Source: Halanaerobiaceae bacterium (GTDB taxonomy: Bacteria > Bacillota > Halanaerobiia > Halanaerobiales > DTU029). From it: a stretch of DNA of 15,607 nucleotides. Positions 7,970 through 15,016 of this stretch are shown in pieces (within the stretch, counting starts at the first letter, position 1; each line of letters opens with the position of its first letter). The stretch is from the NCBI GenBank assembly GCA_012521855.1, contig JAAYLO010000053.1:1-15607 (forward strand). The letters run 5' to 3'. Below the pieces are notes generated by a model. The model was not told where the DNA came from, did not search any database, and was given only the letters and a program-made list of their open reading frames with translations. The translations under genes were made by a program, and so were the position numbers.

Positions 7970-8764
7970 ATGTCAAATTTATCTGGACAGACATTCATTG
8001 ATAGGACTGCTATAGTAGATAGTAATGCCCGGCTCGGACCGGGGGTTAAGGTAGGCCCTTATAGTGTAATAGAGGGGAATGTGGAGATCGGTGCCGGAAC
8101 TATTATCGGTTCACATGTCCATCTGGAAGGCTGGACAGTAATCGGGAAAAACAACCGGATCCTGAATCATGCTTCTATCGGGCAGGCTCCGCAGTATTTG
8201 AACTACAAAAAAGACAAGACTTATGTAATTATAGGTAATAACAATACTATCGGAGAATTTGTAACAATTCACCGCGGAACAGTAGACGGCCTGGGAGAAA
8301 CCAGAATCGGCCACAACAATATTATCGGTTCCCACTGTCATATTGCCCATGATTGTTCTCTGGGAAACAATATAGAAATGGGAAGTTCGACAAATTTAGC
8401 TGGTCATGTGAATGTAGAAAATGATGTTATTATGGAAGAACTGGTGGGGGTACATCAGTTTGTCAGTATTGGAAAACTATCATTGATTGAATCCCAGTCA
8501 AAGGTCACCAAGGATGTACCGCCTTTTCTTGTTGTAAACGGCCATCCTGCCCAGGTTGGAGGGCTGAATTATAAAGGTCTGAAAAGGAGTGCTTTTTCTG
8601 CTGAAGTGATAGAAGAGATCAGCAGGGCCTTTGATATCCTGTACAATTCAAACATGAATGTAAGTGATGCTATCAATTATATGGATCAGGAGCTTTCAGG
8701 GAGTAAAGAGGTTGAAGATTTTATCAGATTTATCAAAAAAAGTGTCAGAGGAATTTGCCGGTAA
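7970..8764 (+). CDS. lpxA: LpxA, acyl-[ACP]--UDP-N-acetylglucosamine (or UDP-GlcNAc3N) acyltransferase
   Basis: Cytosolic trimeric acyltransferase, 264 aa, which catalyses the first step of lipid A synthesis by transferring a 3-hydroxyacyl chain from ACP to UDP-GlcNAc or its 3-amino analogue. The N-terminal two thirds is a left-handed beta-helix of hexapeptide repeats, such as IDRTAIVDSNARLGPGVKVG. LpxA hallmarks are VTIHRGTVDG (98-107), HIAHDC with catalytic His at about 127, GVHQFVSIG (160-168) and NGHPAQVGGLNYKGLKR, followed by a helical C-terminal domain. Size and order match the family. GGAGG (7958-7962) lies 7 nt before the ATG. It opens an operon with a Gfo/Idh oxidoreductase (14-nt gap) and a DegT aminotransferase, a set that suggests the true acceptor is UDP-GlcNAc3N, with an amide rather than an ester formed. 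lpxC, lpxD, lpxB and fabZ are not in the window. Confidence 0.95.
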   Translation: MSNLSGQTFIDRTAIVDSNARLGPGVKVGPYSVIEGNVEIGAGTIIGSHVHLEGWTVIGKNNRILNHASIGQAPQYLNYKKDKTYVIIGNNNTIGEFVTIHRGTVDGLGETRIGHNNIIGSHCHIAHDCSLGNNIEMGSSTNLAGHVNVENDVIMEELVGVHQFVSIGKLSLIESQSKVTKDVPPFLVVNGHPAQVGGLNYKGLKRSAFSAEVIEEISRAFDILYNSNMNVSDAINYMDQELSGSKEVEDFIRFIKKSVRGICR

Positions 8765-8778
8765 AAGGGGGAAAGGAA

Positions 8779-9762
8779 ATGTCGAAGATTAAGGTTGGTG
8801 TGGTCGGTGTTGGTTCCATGGGAAAAAATCATGTCAGGGCTTATTCTGCCCTGAAACATATCTGTGAACTGGTCGGAATTTATGACAGTGATCAGGAGAT
8901 TGCCTGGGAAGTTGCCCGCAGTTATGGAATCAAGGCTTTTCCAAGCTGTGAAGCCCTGCTGAAGGAAGTTGATGCAGTAAATATTGCTACTCCCACTACA
9001 ACCCATTACGGGATCGGAATGAAGGCTATTGAACTCTCCAGGCATATCCTGGTAGAAAAACCGGTAACAGGGCTGATTGAGGAGGCACAGGCCCTGATTA
9101 AGAGTGCCCGGAAAAAGAACCTTATTTTTCAGGTGGGCCATATTGAGAGATTTAATCCTGCCATTCAGAATTTACCTGCTTTATTGAAGGACCAGGAGAT
9201 TATTGCCCTTGATGTCCAGCGGTTAGGGCCTTATGATCCAAGAATAAGTGATACTGATGTTATTCAGGATCTGATGATCCATGATATAGATGTGGTCAAT
9301 TCCCTGATTCCTTCTTCAATCCGTGGAATTCAGGCTGCAGGCAGAAGGGTGGTTTCAGAAAAACATATAGATTATGCAGTTGCAAATCTCCTTATGGAAA
9401 ACGGGGTTATAGCTACACTTACAGCCAGCAGAGTTTCCAACAAGAAGGTCAGGAAGATGTCCATTACTACTCTTTCTTCTTTTATAGAGCTTGATTATCT
9501 CCAGCGCAAAATAGTAGTGACCAGCCGGGGGCAGTTTGTTCCCGGAAGCCCTGGTTATCAACAGGAACAGGAACTGGAAGAGGTCTATGATAGTGAAGAG
9601 CCATTGAAACTGCAGCTGATTCATTTTATCCAGTGTATTGAGAATCACCATAAACCTCTGATCAGTGGTGTAGACGGCCTGGAAGCCCTGAAAGTGACAA
9701 AAGTCATCCAGAATCAGATCTATAGCGGAGAAAGTAGTAATGAATATACTGTTTCAGGATAA
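8779..9762 (+). CDS. gnnA: Gfo/Idh/MocA oxidoreductase, probable UDP-GlcNAc 3-dehydrogenase (GnnA-like)
   Basis: NAD(P)-dependent sugar oxidoreductase, 327 aa. The ATG at 8779 follows GGGGGAAAGGAA; a TTG at 8755 in the same frame would overlap lpxA and lacks a ribosome site. The Rossmann motif is VGVVGVGSMGKNH (G10, G12, G15), with VGIYDSD ending beta-2. Further family marks are NIATPTTTHY, VEKPVTG (EKP at 93-95), QVGHIERFNP (118-127) and DLMIHDIDVV (164-173) with the likely catalytic His 168. The GHIERFNP plus DLMIHDID pair is seen in Gfo/Idh proteins that act on UDP-GlcNAc or UDP-GlcNAcA. Position directly after lpxA and before a DegT aminotransferase matches gnnA of Acidithiobacillus ferrooxidans, which oxidises C3 of UDP-GlcNAc. 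A WbpB/WlbA-like role on UDP-GlcNAcA is the alternative, but no matching N-acetyltransferase is here. Confidence 0.85.
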   Translation: MSKIKVGVVGVGSMGKNHVRAYSALKHICELVGIYDSDQEIAWEVARSYGIKAFPSCEALLKEVDAVNIATPTTTHYGIGMKAIELSRHILVEKPVTGLIEEAQALIKSARKKNLIFQVGHIERFNPAIQNLPALLKDQEIIALDVQRLGPYDPRISDTDVIQDLMIHDIDVVNSLIPSSIRGIQAAGRRVVSEKHIDYAVANLLMENGVIATLTASRVSNKKVRKMSITTLSSFIELDYLQRKIVVTSRGQFVPGSPGYQQEQELEEVYDSEEPLKLQLIHFIQCIENHHKPLISGVDGLEALKVTKVIQNQIYSGESSNEYTVSG

Positions 9763-9801
9763 AATTACTGAAAAAAATAATTTAATGAAAGGACTGTAGA
9801 A

Positions 9802-10890
9802 ATGATACCAATTGCGAAACCGATTATCACCGAAAGTGAAAAAAGGAACATACAGGAAGTGATGGATAGCGGCATACTGGCCAGTGGTGCCTATGTAAGT
9901 GAATTTGAAGAAAAATTTGCAGAGTTCTGCGGGAGCAGATACGGGATCGCTACCTCCAATGGGACTACAGCACTTCATGTTGCCCTGGAAGCTGCCGGTA
10001 TCAAAAAAGGTGACAAGGTCCTGACGACTCCCTTTACATTTATCGGCAGCAGCAATGCCATTCTTTATTGTGGAGCTATTCCTGTTTTTGCCGATGTTGA
10101 AAGGGATACTTTCAATATTGACCCGGAAGATATCAGGAAAAAACTGGAGGCTGATCCGGAAATCAAGGGCCTTCTTATTGTCCATCTTTTTGGTTGCCCC
10201 TGCAAAATGGATGAGATAATGGAACTGGTGGATGAGTATAAGCTGATATTGATTGAAGACTGTGCCCAGGCACACGGGGCTAAGTATAAGGGGGAAAATG
10301 CCGGTACTTTTGGCAAGGTATCTGCCTTTAGTTTTTATCCTACCAAAAATATGACTACAGGAGAAGGGGGTATAGTGCTGACAGATGATGAAGAAGTGAT
10401 GAAAAAAGCCCGCCTTCTGGTAAACCACGGTTCAGAGAAGAGATATTATCATGAAATACTGGGTTATAATTACAGGATGACCAATCTGGCGGCAAGTATC
10501 GGTCTGGCCCAGCTGGAAAAGCTGAATGAGTTTAATGAGAAAAGACGGGAAAATGCCCGTTACCTTACAGAGCATCTTGAGGATCTTGACTGGCTTACTG
10601 TTCCACACTGTGCTCCGGAATACTATCATGTTTATCATCAATATACTGTCCAGGTAGAGGAAAGAGATGATTTTGTGAGAATGCTTCAAGAAAAGGGGAT
10701 TGGTTATGGAATCCACTATCCTCTGCCTGTATATAAACAGCCCCTGTACCAGAAACTGGGTTATGAGGATCTCAGTCTAAAAGTAAGTGAAGAACTCTCT
10801 GAAAGGGTAGTATCTATACCTGTACACCCTTCATTGACTGCAGAGGAACTGGAGACCATTGTACAGGCAGTGAGAAGTTTCAGGGAATAA
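9802..10890 (+). CDS. gnnB: DegT/DnrJ/EryC1 aminotransferase, probable UDP-3-keto-GlcNAc transaminase (GnnB-like)
   Basis: PLP-dependent sugar nucleotide aminotransferase, 362 aa. It starts IPIAKPIITESEK, has the ATSNGTTALHVALEA cofactor phosphate loop (50-64), TTPFTFIGSSNAI (75-87), the PLP-contacting IEDCAQAHGA (D153) and the Schiff-base lysine K182 in SFYPTKNMTTGEGG. The C-terminal part has NYRMTNLAASIGLAQLEKL and GIGYGIHYPLPVY. All are standard for the DegT fold. With the preceding oxidoreductase it would turn the 3-keto sugar into UDP-GlcNAc3N using glutamate as the likely amino donor, supplying LpxA two genes upstream. It is separated by 39 nt from gnnA, with AAAGGA 8 nt before the ATG. 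The exact substrate is inferred from context; DegT enzymes act on several keto sugars. Confidence 0.86.
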   Translation: MIPIAKPIITESEKRNIQEVMDSGILASGAYVSEFEEKFAEFCGSRYGIATSNGTTALHVALEAAGIKKGDKVLTTPFTFIGSSNAILYCGAIPVFADVERDTFNIDPEDIRKKLEADPEIKGLLIVHLFGCPCKMDEIMELVDEYKLILIEDCAQAHGAKYKGENAGTFGKVSAFSFYPTKNMTTGEGGIVLTDDEEVMKKARLLVNHGSEKRYYHEILGYNYRMTNLAASIGLAQLEKLNEFNEKRRENARYLTEHLEDLDWLTVPHCAPEYYHVYHQYTVQVEERDDFVRMLQEKGIGYGIHYPLPVYKQPLYQKLGYEDLSLKVSEELSERVVSIPVHPSLTAEELETIVQAVRSFRE

Positions 10891-10906
10891 AAAAGGGGAA
10901 ATAGAG

Positions 10907-11458
10907 ATGCTTGGCTGGGATGAACTGGAGAAATGCTGCCAGCAGTGTAAGAGATGCTCACTATATAAATCCAGAAACAAACTTGTTTTTGGCAGCGGAA
11001 ATAAAAAGGCAAAACTGGTCTTTATAGGTGAAGGGCCGGGACAGGAAGAGGATAAGACAGGCATCCCCTTTGTGGGGAGATCAGGGCAGTTGCTTGATAA
11101 AATATTGGAGGCAGTGAATATAAAAAGGGAAGATGTCTATATTGCCAATATAGTCAAGTGCCGTCCTCCCGGCAACCGTGATCCGCTGAAAGAGGAAAGA
11201 GATGCCTGTCTGCCCTTTTTGCGGAATCAGGTAGCCCTGATCAGGCCTGGAATAATTGTCTGTCTGGGCCGGGTAGCTGCCCAGACCATTATTGACCCTG
11301 ATTTCAGGATAAGTAAGGACCGCGGCCGCTGGATAGAGCGGAAGGGGTATTTTCTTACCGCTACCTATCATCCTTCTGCCCTCCTCAGGGATCCTGCCAG
11401 AAAGAGAGAAGCCTGGGAAGATTTTAAGTTAATAAAGGAAAAGCTGGATAGTTTATAG
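10907..11458 (+). CDS. udg: Uracil-DNA glycosylase, family 4 (Fe-S)
   Basis: DNA repair enzyme, 183 aa, that excises uracil from DNA. Motif A is FIGEGPGQEEDKTGIPFVG (39-57) and motif B is TYHPSALLR (153-161). Four cysteines placed as in the 4Fe-4S family 4 enzymes are visible: C14 and C17 (CKRC), C85 in VKCRPPGNRDP and C101 in ACLPFL. The length fits the family (about 180-220 aa). AAAGGGGAA is followed by the ATG at 10907, 16 nt after the aminotransferase stop, so it is probably the last gene of the lpxA operon. There is no obvious functional tie to lipid A; this looks like operon hitch-hiking. A terminator follows directly. Confidence 0.95.
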   Translation: MLGWDELEKCCQQCKRCSLYKSRNKLVFGSGNKKAKLVFIGEGPGQEEDKTGIPFVGRSGQLLDKILEAVNIKREDVYIANIVKCRPPGNRDPLKEERDACLPFLRNQVALIRPGIIVCLGRVAAQTIIDPDFRISKDRGRWIERKGYFLTATYHPSALLRDPARKREAWEDFKLIKEKLDSL

Positions 11459-11459
11459 T

Positions 11460-11493
11460 ATAATCTCCATCAGCGGGTGGAGATTATTTATTT
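11460..11493 (+). terminator. Terminator of the lpxA-gnnAB-udg operon
   Basis: ATAATCTCCA (11460-11469) pairs perfectly with TGGAGATTAT (11478-11487) across an 8-nt loop, followed by a T-rich tail (TTATTT). It begins 1 nt after the udg stop. The tail is interrupted by an A, so strength is moderate. Confidence 0.75.
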
Positions 11494-11619
11494 GCCTCAT
11501 CAAGCGTTATTTTTCACCAATTCCCGGCAGCCGGGCCGATTATTTGTTACGGTAAAAGGAAATAAATAGGACAATAGCAAGGGATATCCACGGAAATCAG
11601 AAACTGACAGAAGTTGCTT

Positions 11620-11648
11620 TTGTGAAAAGGGATAAGTTTTTATATAAT
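11620..11648 (+). promoter_or_regulatory. Sigma-A-type promoter for the LysM enzyme operon
   Basis: TTGTGA (11620-11625), exactly 17 bp, then a perfect TATAAT (11643-11648). Transcription would start near 11655 and give a leader of about 50 nt before the TTG start. Nothing resembling a sporulation sigma factor site is obvious, although the first gene carries a SleB-type domain. The stretch 11488-11619 before it shows only a small GC-rich hairpin (11523-11535) and no gene. Confidence 0.55.
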
Positions 11649-11665
11649 ATTGATTGAAATTATAG

Positions 11666-11685
11666 ATTATCATATTATCATAATA
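11666..11685 (+). repeat. Tandem ATTATCAT repeat / palindrome in the leader of the LysM operon
   Basis: ATTATCAT occurs twice head to tail (11666-11673, 11674-11681). The second copy lies within a perfect 13-nt palindrome, TATTATCATAATA (11673-11685). It lies just past the predicted transcription start, a usual site for a repressor operator, but AT-rich leaders make such patterns by chance. Confidence 0.3.
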
Positions 11686-11706
11686 CTAACTGGAGGAGGA
11701 ATAAGA

Positions 11707-12777
11707 TTGAAGAAAGCTTATCTCTTATTATTACTTATGTCAGTCATGCTTATCAGTATTTCAGGCAGCGGACAGGCCCTGGAAAAGGAGATTTCCCTGG
11801 AAGAGGCCGGTAAAATATTGTTTGATTTTTTATCAGGAACAGATTCAGAGGGAGAAAAGGTTGATCCTGTAGGGATTAATCCATTTATTGAAATTTTAGG
11901 TTTTGCCTTTCCTCAGGGGAACAGTGTCTATTATGTAAAATCCGGAGATACTCTTTATAAAATTGCACAGAGCTATGGTACTACCATAAGTAAAATTAAA
12001 GAAATAAATGGTCTGTACTCTGATTATCTCTATGTCGGGCAAAGGCTTATTATTCCAACCGGTGGTGAGACCAGGATGCTTTATTATGTAAAATCCGGAG
12101 ATACTCTTTATAAATTGGCTGAGAGGTATAATACCACTGTAAACCAGATCAAGAGCCTGAATAATTTAGTTTCAGATTATCTTTATGTCGGCCAGCAGCT
12201 CTTGATACCACTCAAAAATGTAGAAACAGCCCTGACTTATATTGTCAAGTCCGGCGATACATTGTATAAGGTAGCATCCCGTTATGGCACTACAGTGCAG
12301 AGCATAAAGGCAGCCAACAATCTTTATTCAGATTTGATCTATATAGGCCAGAGGCTGGAGATTCCCATCAATAGCGGGAAGGAGAGTACCGGCGGCAGTT
12401 CCGGCAGGAGAAGGATCAATGTCACAAAAGAAGAACTGGATCTGCTGGCCAGGGTTGTATATTCAGAGGCCAGGGGTGAGTCCTTTGAAGGACAGGTTGC
12501 CATTGCAGCAGTAGTCATTAACAGGGTCTTAAGCCCCTTATTCCCCAATACGGTCAGCGGTGTAATTTTTCAACCCTGGCAGTTTACAGCTGTTCATGAC
12601 GGGCAGTTCTGGCTTCAGCCAAACCAGCTGGCCTATCAGGCAGCAGAAGCAGCACTGGATGGCTGGGACCCGACAGGAGGAGCACTCTTTTACTATAATC
12701 CCCGGACAGCCAGTTCCAGCTGGGTTTTTTACAGAAAGGTAATTGTTCAGATAGGACAGCATGTCTTTGCTGTATAA
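11707..12777 (+). CDS. Exported SleB-family cell wall hydrolase with three LysM domains
   Basis: 356-aa exported peptidoglycan hydrolase. The TTG start at 11707 is chosen because GGAGGAGG (11692-11699) lies 7 nt before it and it opens a clean signal peptide: MKK, a Leu-rich core, and likely cleavage after SGQA (residue 24). A short region (25-72) precedes three LysM domains at about 74-117, 125-168 and 177-220, each with (Y/I)VKSGDTLYK and ending in GQ-L-IP, which bind peptidoglycan glycan chains. A Gly/Ser/Arg linker leads to the C-terminal hydrolase domain (241-356), with LLARVVYSEARGE (catalytic Glu about 254), INRVLS, FTAVHDGQF and GALFYYNP, as in SleB/CwlJ-type proteins; SleB itself is a lytic transglycosylase. 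SleB acts in spore germination, but LysM-SleB proteins also occur in vegetative wall turnover, so the role is open. It is cotranscribed with the protease that starts 13 nt downstream. Confidence 0.92.
   Translation: MKKAYLLLLLMSVMLISISGSGQALEKEISLEEAGKILFDFLSGTDSEGEKVDPVGINPFIEILGFAFPQGNSVYYVKSGDTLYKIAQSYGTTISKIKEINGLYSDYLYVGQRLIIPTGGETRMLYYVKSGDTLYKLAERYNTTVNQIKSLNNLVSDYLYVGQQLLIPLKNVETALTYIVKSGDTLYKVASRYGTTVQSIKAANNLYSDLIYIGQRLEIPINSGKESTGGSSGRRRINVTKEELDLLARVVYSEARGESFEGQVAIAAVVINRVLSPLFPNTVSGVIFQPWQFTAVHDGQFWLQPNQLAYQAAEAALDGWDPTGGALFYYNPRTASSSWVFYRKVIVQIGQHVFAV
11929..12114 (+). repeat. 33-bp identical DNA shared by LysM 1 and LysM 2 of the hydrolase
   Basis: The DNA for the core YYVKSGDTLYK is identical over 33 bp at 11929-11961 and 12082-12114, 153 bp apart (51 codons), including third codon positions. 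LysM 3 has the same peptide motif but diverged codons. A separate 21-bp identity joins the end of LysM 3 here (12346-12366) to the end of LysM 2 of the downstream protease (13199-13219). Identity at silent sites suggests recent duplication or gene conversion. Confidence 0.75.
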
Positions 12778-12790
12778 GGAGGAAAAAGTC

Positions 12791-14830
12791 TTGAAAAAAT
12801 TAATTGTTTCAGTATTTATAGTCATGTCTTTATTATTAAGTACATCAGGTATTCATGCATATCAGGAAGGTATAATTATTGAAGTAGGGGCTGAAAGGGA
12901 CAATGCTCCCTCTGGAGTCCAATATATAAGTTATACTATAAAAGCAGGAGATTCCTTATATAAGATTTCCAGGATGTATGGCGTTTCCATTGAGAGTATA
13001 ATGGAATTAAATAATATAGATTCATACTTGATTTACCCCGGCCAGATATTACAGATAGCTGTAAATGTTCCGGATAATGATAATATTATCTATATAGTCC
13101 GGTCCGGAGACAGCCTGTATTTTATCTCAAAAAGATATAATATCAGTATAGATAGTATCAAGAGGACCAATAACTTAAATTCTGATCTGATCTTTATCGG
13201 CCAGAGGCTGGAGATTCCCGCTGATGAAGATGGAGAGGCCGGTAAGGGGCCTGATATTTTCTATAGTGCTGACGGGAAAATAGTCCTGAATAACAGGACA
13301 GAGGGGTCAGCTGTCTCAGCACAGGAGGAATCCGGCTTTAATAACAGGGTTTTCCCCTTAAAGGAAGATAAAACAGAGATTAAATATCAGGAAAATGAGA
13401 TGATTGTAAAATATAAGCCCATGATCGGGAGCCAGGCAGTGGAGGAACTGGAAAAGGAGAACGATCTGGTCAATATCAGTACTGTGAACAGGCCTGAAGG
13501 AATAATTGCCAGGTATCAGATCCCGGAAGACAGGGAACTGGAAGAACTGCTTCAGGAGTACAGGGAGAAGGAGAATGTCCTCTGGGCAGAACCCAACTAT
13601 ATCTATTATCCTGCTGTAGTCCCCAATGACAGATATTACAGGAATTATCAATGGAATATGGTAAATGTGAATATGGAGGCTGCCTGGGAACTGAACAGGG
13701 GAGATAATACTGTTGTTGTTGCAGTACTGGATACAGGGATAATACCCGGTCATCCGGATCTTAAGGAGAATCTCCTGCCAGGAGTTGATTTTGTCGGTGG
13801 CGGCAAATCATATTCTGTCAGGTCATATAACCCGACAGATTATGATCCCACAGATGAAACCCCTTATGAAAAAGGCGGCAGCCACGGTACCCATGTAGCC
13901 GGTATTATCGGTGCAGTTACCAACAATAAGATGGGTGTGGCAGGGATGAACTGGAATGTAAAAATACTGCCGGTAAGGGTCCTGACCCGTTCAGGGGGGA
14001 CAAGCTGGGATATTGCTGAAGGAATCTATTATGCCATTGATCAGGGTGTAAATATAATCAATATGAGTTTTGGAAGTAATTCTGACAGTTATTATCAGCG
14101 GGAAGCAATAAGGGAAGCGGTCAGTAAGGGAATAACTGTTATTGCTGCAGCCGGAAATGAAGGGTCTTCTGTTTATTATCCTGCGGCCTATCCTGAGACC
14201 ATTGCGGTCAGTGCTGTAGGCAGAAAAAACACGAAGACAGCATATTCAAATTACGGTCCTGAAGTAGATATTGCTGCCCCTGGCGGGGATTACGGAGAAT
14301 CCATTATCAGCACCTGGGGTTATTATCAGAACGGGAATGCTGTTGCTGATTATAACGGTATGATCGGTACTTCCATGGCTGCTCCCCATGTAAGCGGTGC
14401 TGCAGCATTACTTGCTGCAAGCGGTATCACTGATCCGGAGGAAATAAGGAGCCGGCTGCTAAATACAGCAAGAGAGCCTGTTGAAAAGGGTAGAGATGAT
14501 TATTACGGATCCGGCCTGCTGGATGTCTATGGGGCATTATTGAACAAGAGAATAGAGGAACCTGTAGTATTTGCTGCTGAAAAATCAGGCTCCCTTCTCT
14601 GGGTAAAAAGCGAGTTCCAGAAAGCTGAAGACAGCTCCTTTAGCCTTAAGAGAATAGAGCCCTCTGCAGATATTATAGCTGCCTGGTTTGACAGCAATGA
14701 TAACGGGCTTATTGACAGCGGGGATTATTACGGGGAATCTGTCTATAGTAAAACTAAGGAAGGATATGAGATTAATATGTGGTATCTGAGCAGGGATGAT
14801 TCTTCCTTTTATTATCAAGTAATTAAATAA
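12791..14830 (+). CDS. Exported subtilisin-like (S8) serine protease with two N-terminal LysM domains
   Basis: 679-aa exported protease anchored to peptidoglycan. The TTG start at 12791 follows AAGGAGG (12776-12782, overlapping the previous stop) by 8 nt; an ATG at 12761 would overlap the upstream gene and spoil the signal peptide. Order of parts: signal peptide with cleavage near IHA (23); LysM at about 47-90 (KAGDSLYKISRMYG) and 100-143 (VRSGDSLYFISKRY); acidic linker; a propeptide-like region (about 195-272, ENEMIVKYKP through WAEPNYIYYP), as in fervidolysin-type proteases; catalytic domain about 285-585 with D314 (AVLDTG), H365 (SHGTHVAG), oxyanion N456 (AAAGNEG) and S528 (GTSMAAPHVSGAAAL); and a C-terminal domain (about 590-679) with an EF-hand-like loop starting DSNDNGLIDSGD (634-645), a candidate calcium site. 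All triad residues are present. Location between the membranes on the wall is inferred from the LysM domains. Confidence 0.95.
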   Translation: MKKLIVSVFIVMSLLLSTSGIHAYQEGIIIEVGAERDNAPSGVQYISYTIKAGDSLYKISRMYGVSIESIMELNNIDSYLIYPGQILQIAVNVPDNDNIIYIVRSGDSLYFISKRYNISIDSIKRTNNLNSDLIFIGQRLEIPADEDGEAGKGPDIFYSADGKIVLNNRTEGSAVSAQEESGFNNRVFPLKEDKTEIKYQENEMIVKYKPMIGSQAVEELEKENDLVNISTVNRPEGIIARYQIPEDRELEELLQEYREKENVLWAEPNYIYYPAVVPNDRYYRNYQWNMVNVNMEAAWELNRGDNTVVVAVLDTGIIPGHPDLKENLLPGVDFVGGGKSYSVRSYNPTDYDPTDETPYEKGGSHGTHVAGIIGAVTNNKMGVAGMNWNVKILPVRVLTRSGGTSWDIAEGIYYAIDQGVNIINMSFGSNSDSYYQREAIREAVSKGITVIAAAGNEGSSVYYPAAYPETIAVSAVGRKNTKTAYSNYGPEVDIAAPGGDYGESIISTWGYYQNGNAVADYNGMIGTSMAAPHVSGAAALLAASGITDPEEIRSRLLNTAREPVEKGRDDYYGSGLLDVYGALLNKRIEEPVVFAAEKSGSLLWVKSEFQKAEDSSFSLKRIEPSADIIAAWFDSNDNGLIDSGDYYGESVYSKTKEGYEINMWYLSRDDSSFYYQVIK

Positions 14831-14844
14831 TTACGCAAAAACAC

Positions 14845-14873
14845 TTGAAAATATCCTGAAGATACCTTATAAT
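14845..14873 (+). promoter_or_regulatory. Strong sigma-A promoter for the ParB-like gene
   Basis: TTGAAA (14845-14850), exactly 17 bp, TATAAT (14868-14873): 11 of 12 consensus bases. It starts 14 nt after the protease stop. Transcription would begin near 14880 and give a leader of about 137 nt that contains the inverted repeat below. Confidence 0.75.
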
Positions 14874-14887
14874 TGAGATGTATGAGA

Positions 14888-14973
14888 ACTGGTCTATAAG
14901 ATAATCATGAAATATTTATGTTACAAGGAATATAAGTTATATAATAAGAATAATGATTATCTATAGACTCAGT
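14888..14973 (+). repeat. Long imperfect inverted repeat in the 5' leader of the ParB-like gene
   Basis: The left arm 14888-14908 (ACTG, GTCTATA, GATAATCAT) pairs with the right arm 14953-14973 (ATGATTATC, TATAGAC, CAGT). This makes 20 base pairs, broken only by one bulged A on the left and one bulged T on the right, around a 44-nt AT-rich loop. It begins about 8 nt after the predicted transcription start, so the transcript would carry a stable stem at its 5' end. No U-tract follows the right arm, so it is not a standard terminator. The ribosome site (near 15004-15013) lies outside. AGA flanks both arms, which could be a 3-bp target duplication of a tiny mobile element, but this is weak. Confidence 0.7.
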
Positions 14974-15016
14974 AGAAGCCACCTATAAGAAAAAAAGAGA
15001 AATAAGGGGTGATAAG

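Noticed and set aside
8755..8778. Earlier TTG start for the Gfo/Idh gene overlapping the end of lpxA
   Set aside because: No ribosome site precedes it, and the added residues are absent from the usual N-terminus. The ATG at 8779 has a purine-rich ribosome site.
9754..10428. 224-codon open frame on the minus strand under gnnB
   Set aside because: It lies antisense to a clear DegT aminotransferase and its translation has no recognisable domain. The same applies to the other minus-strand frames in the window.
11488..11619. Possible riboswitch (c-di-AMP ydaO type or similar) before the LysM-SleB gene
   Set aside because: Such elements often precede wall hydrolases, but I cannot find the conserved ydaO, c-di-GMP or other riboswitch cores. 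The only structure is a 5-bp GC stem (11523-11527 with 11531-11535), and it lies upstream of the best promoter.
14888..14973. Inverted repeat as terminator of the LysM operon or as a MITE
   Set aside because: No T-run follows the right arm, and a strong promoter lies between the protease stop and the repeat. The 3-bp flanking AGA match is too short to establish a target duplication, and no second copy is visible in the window.
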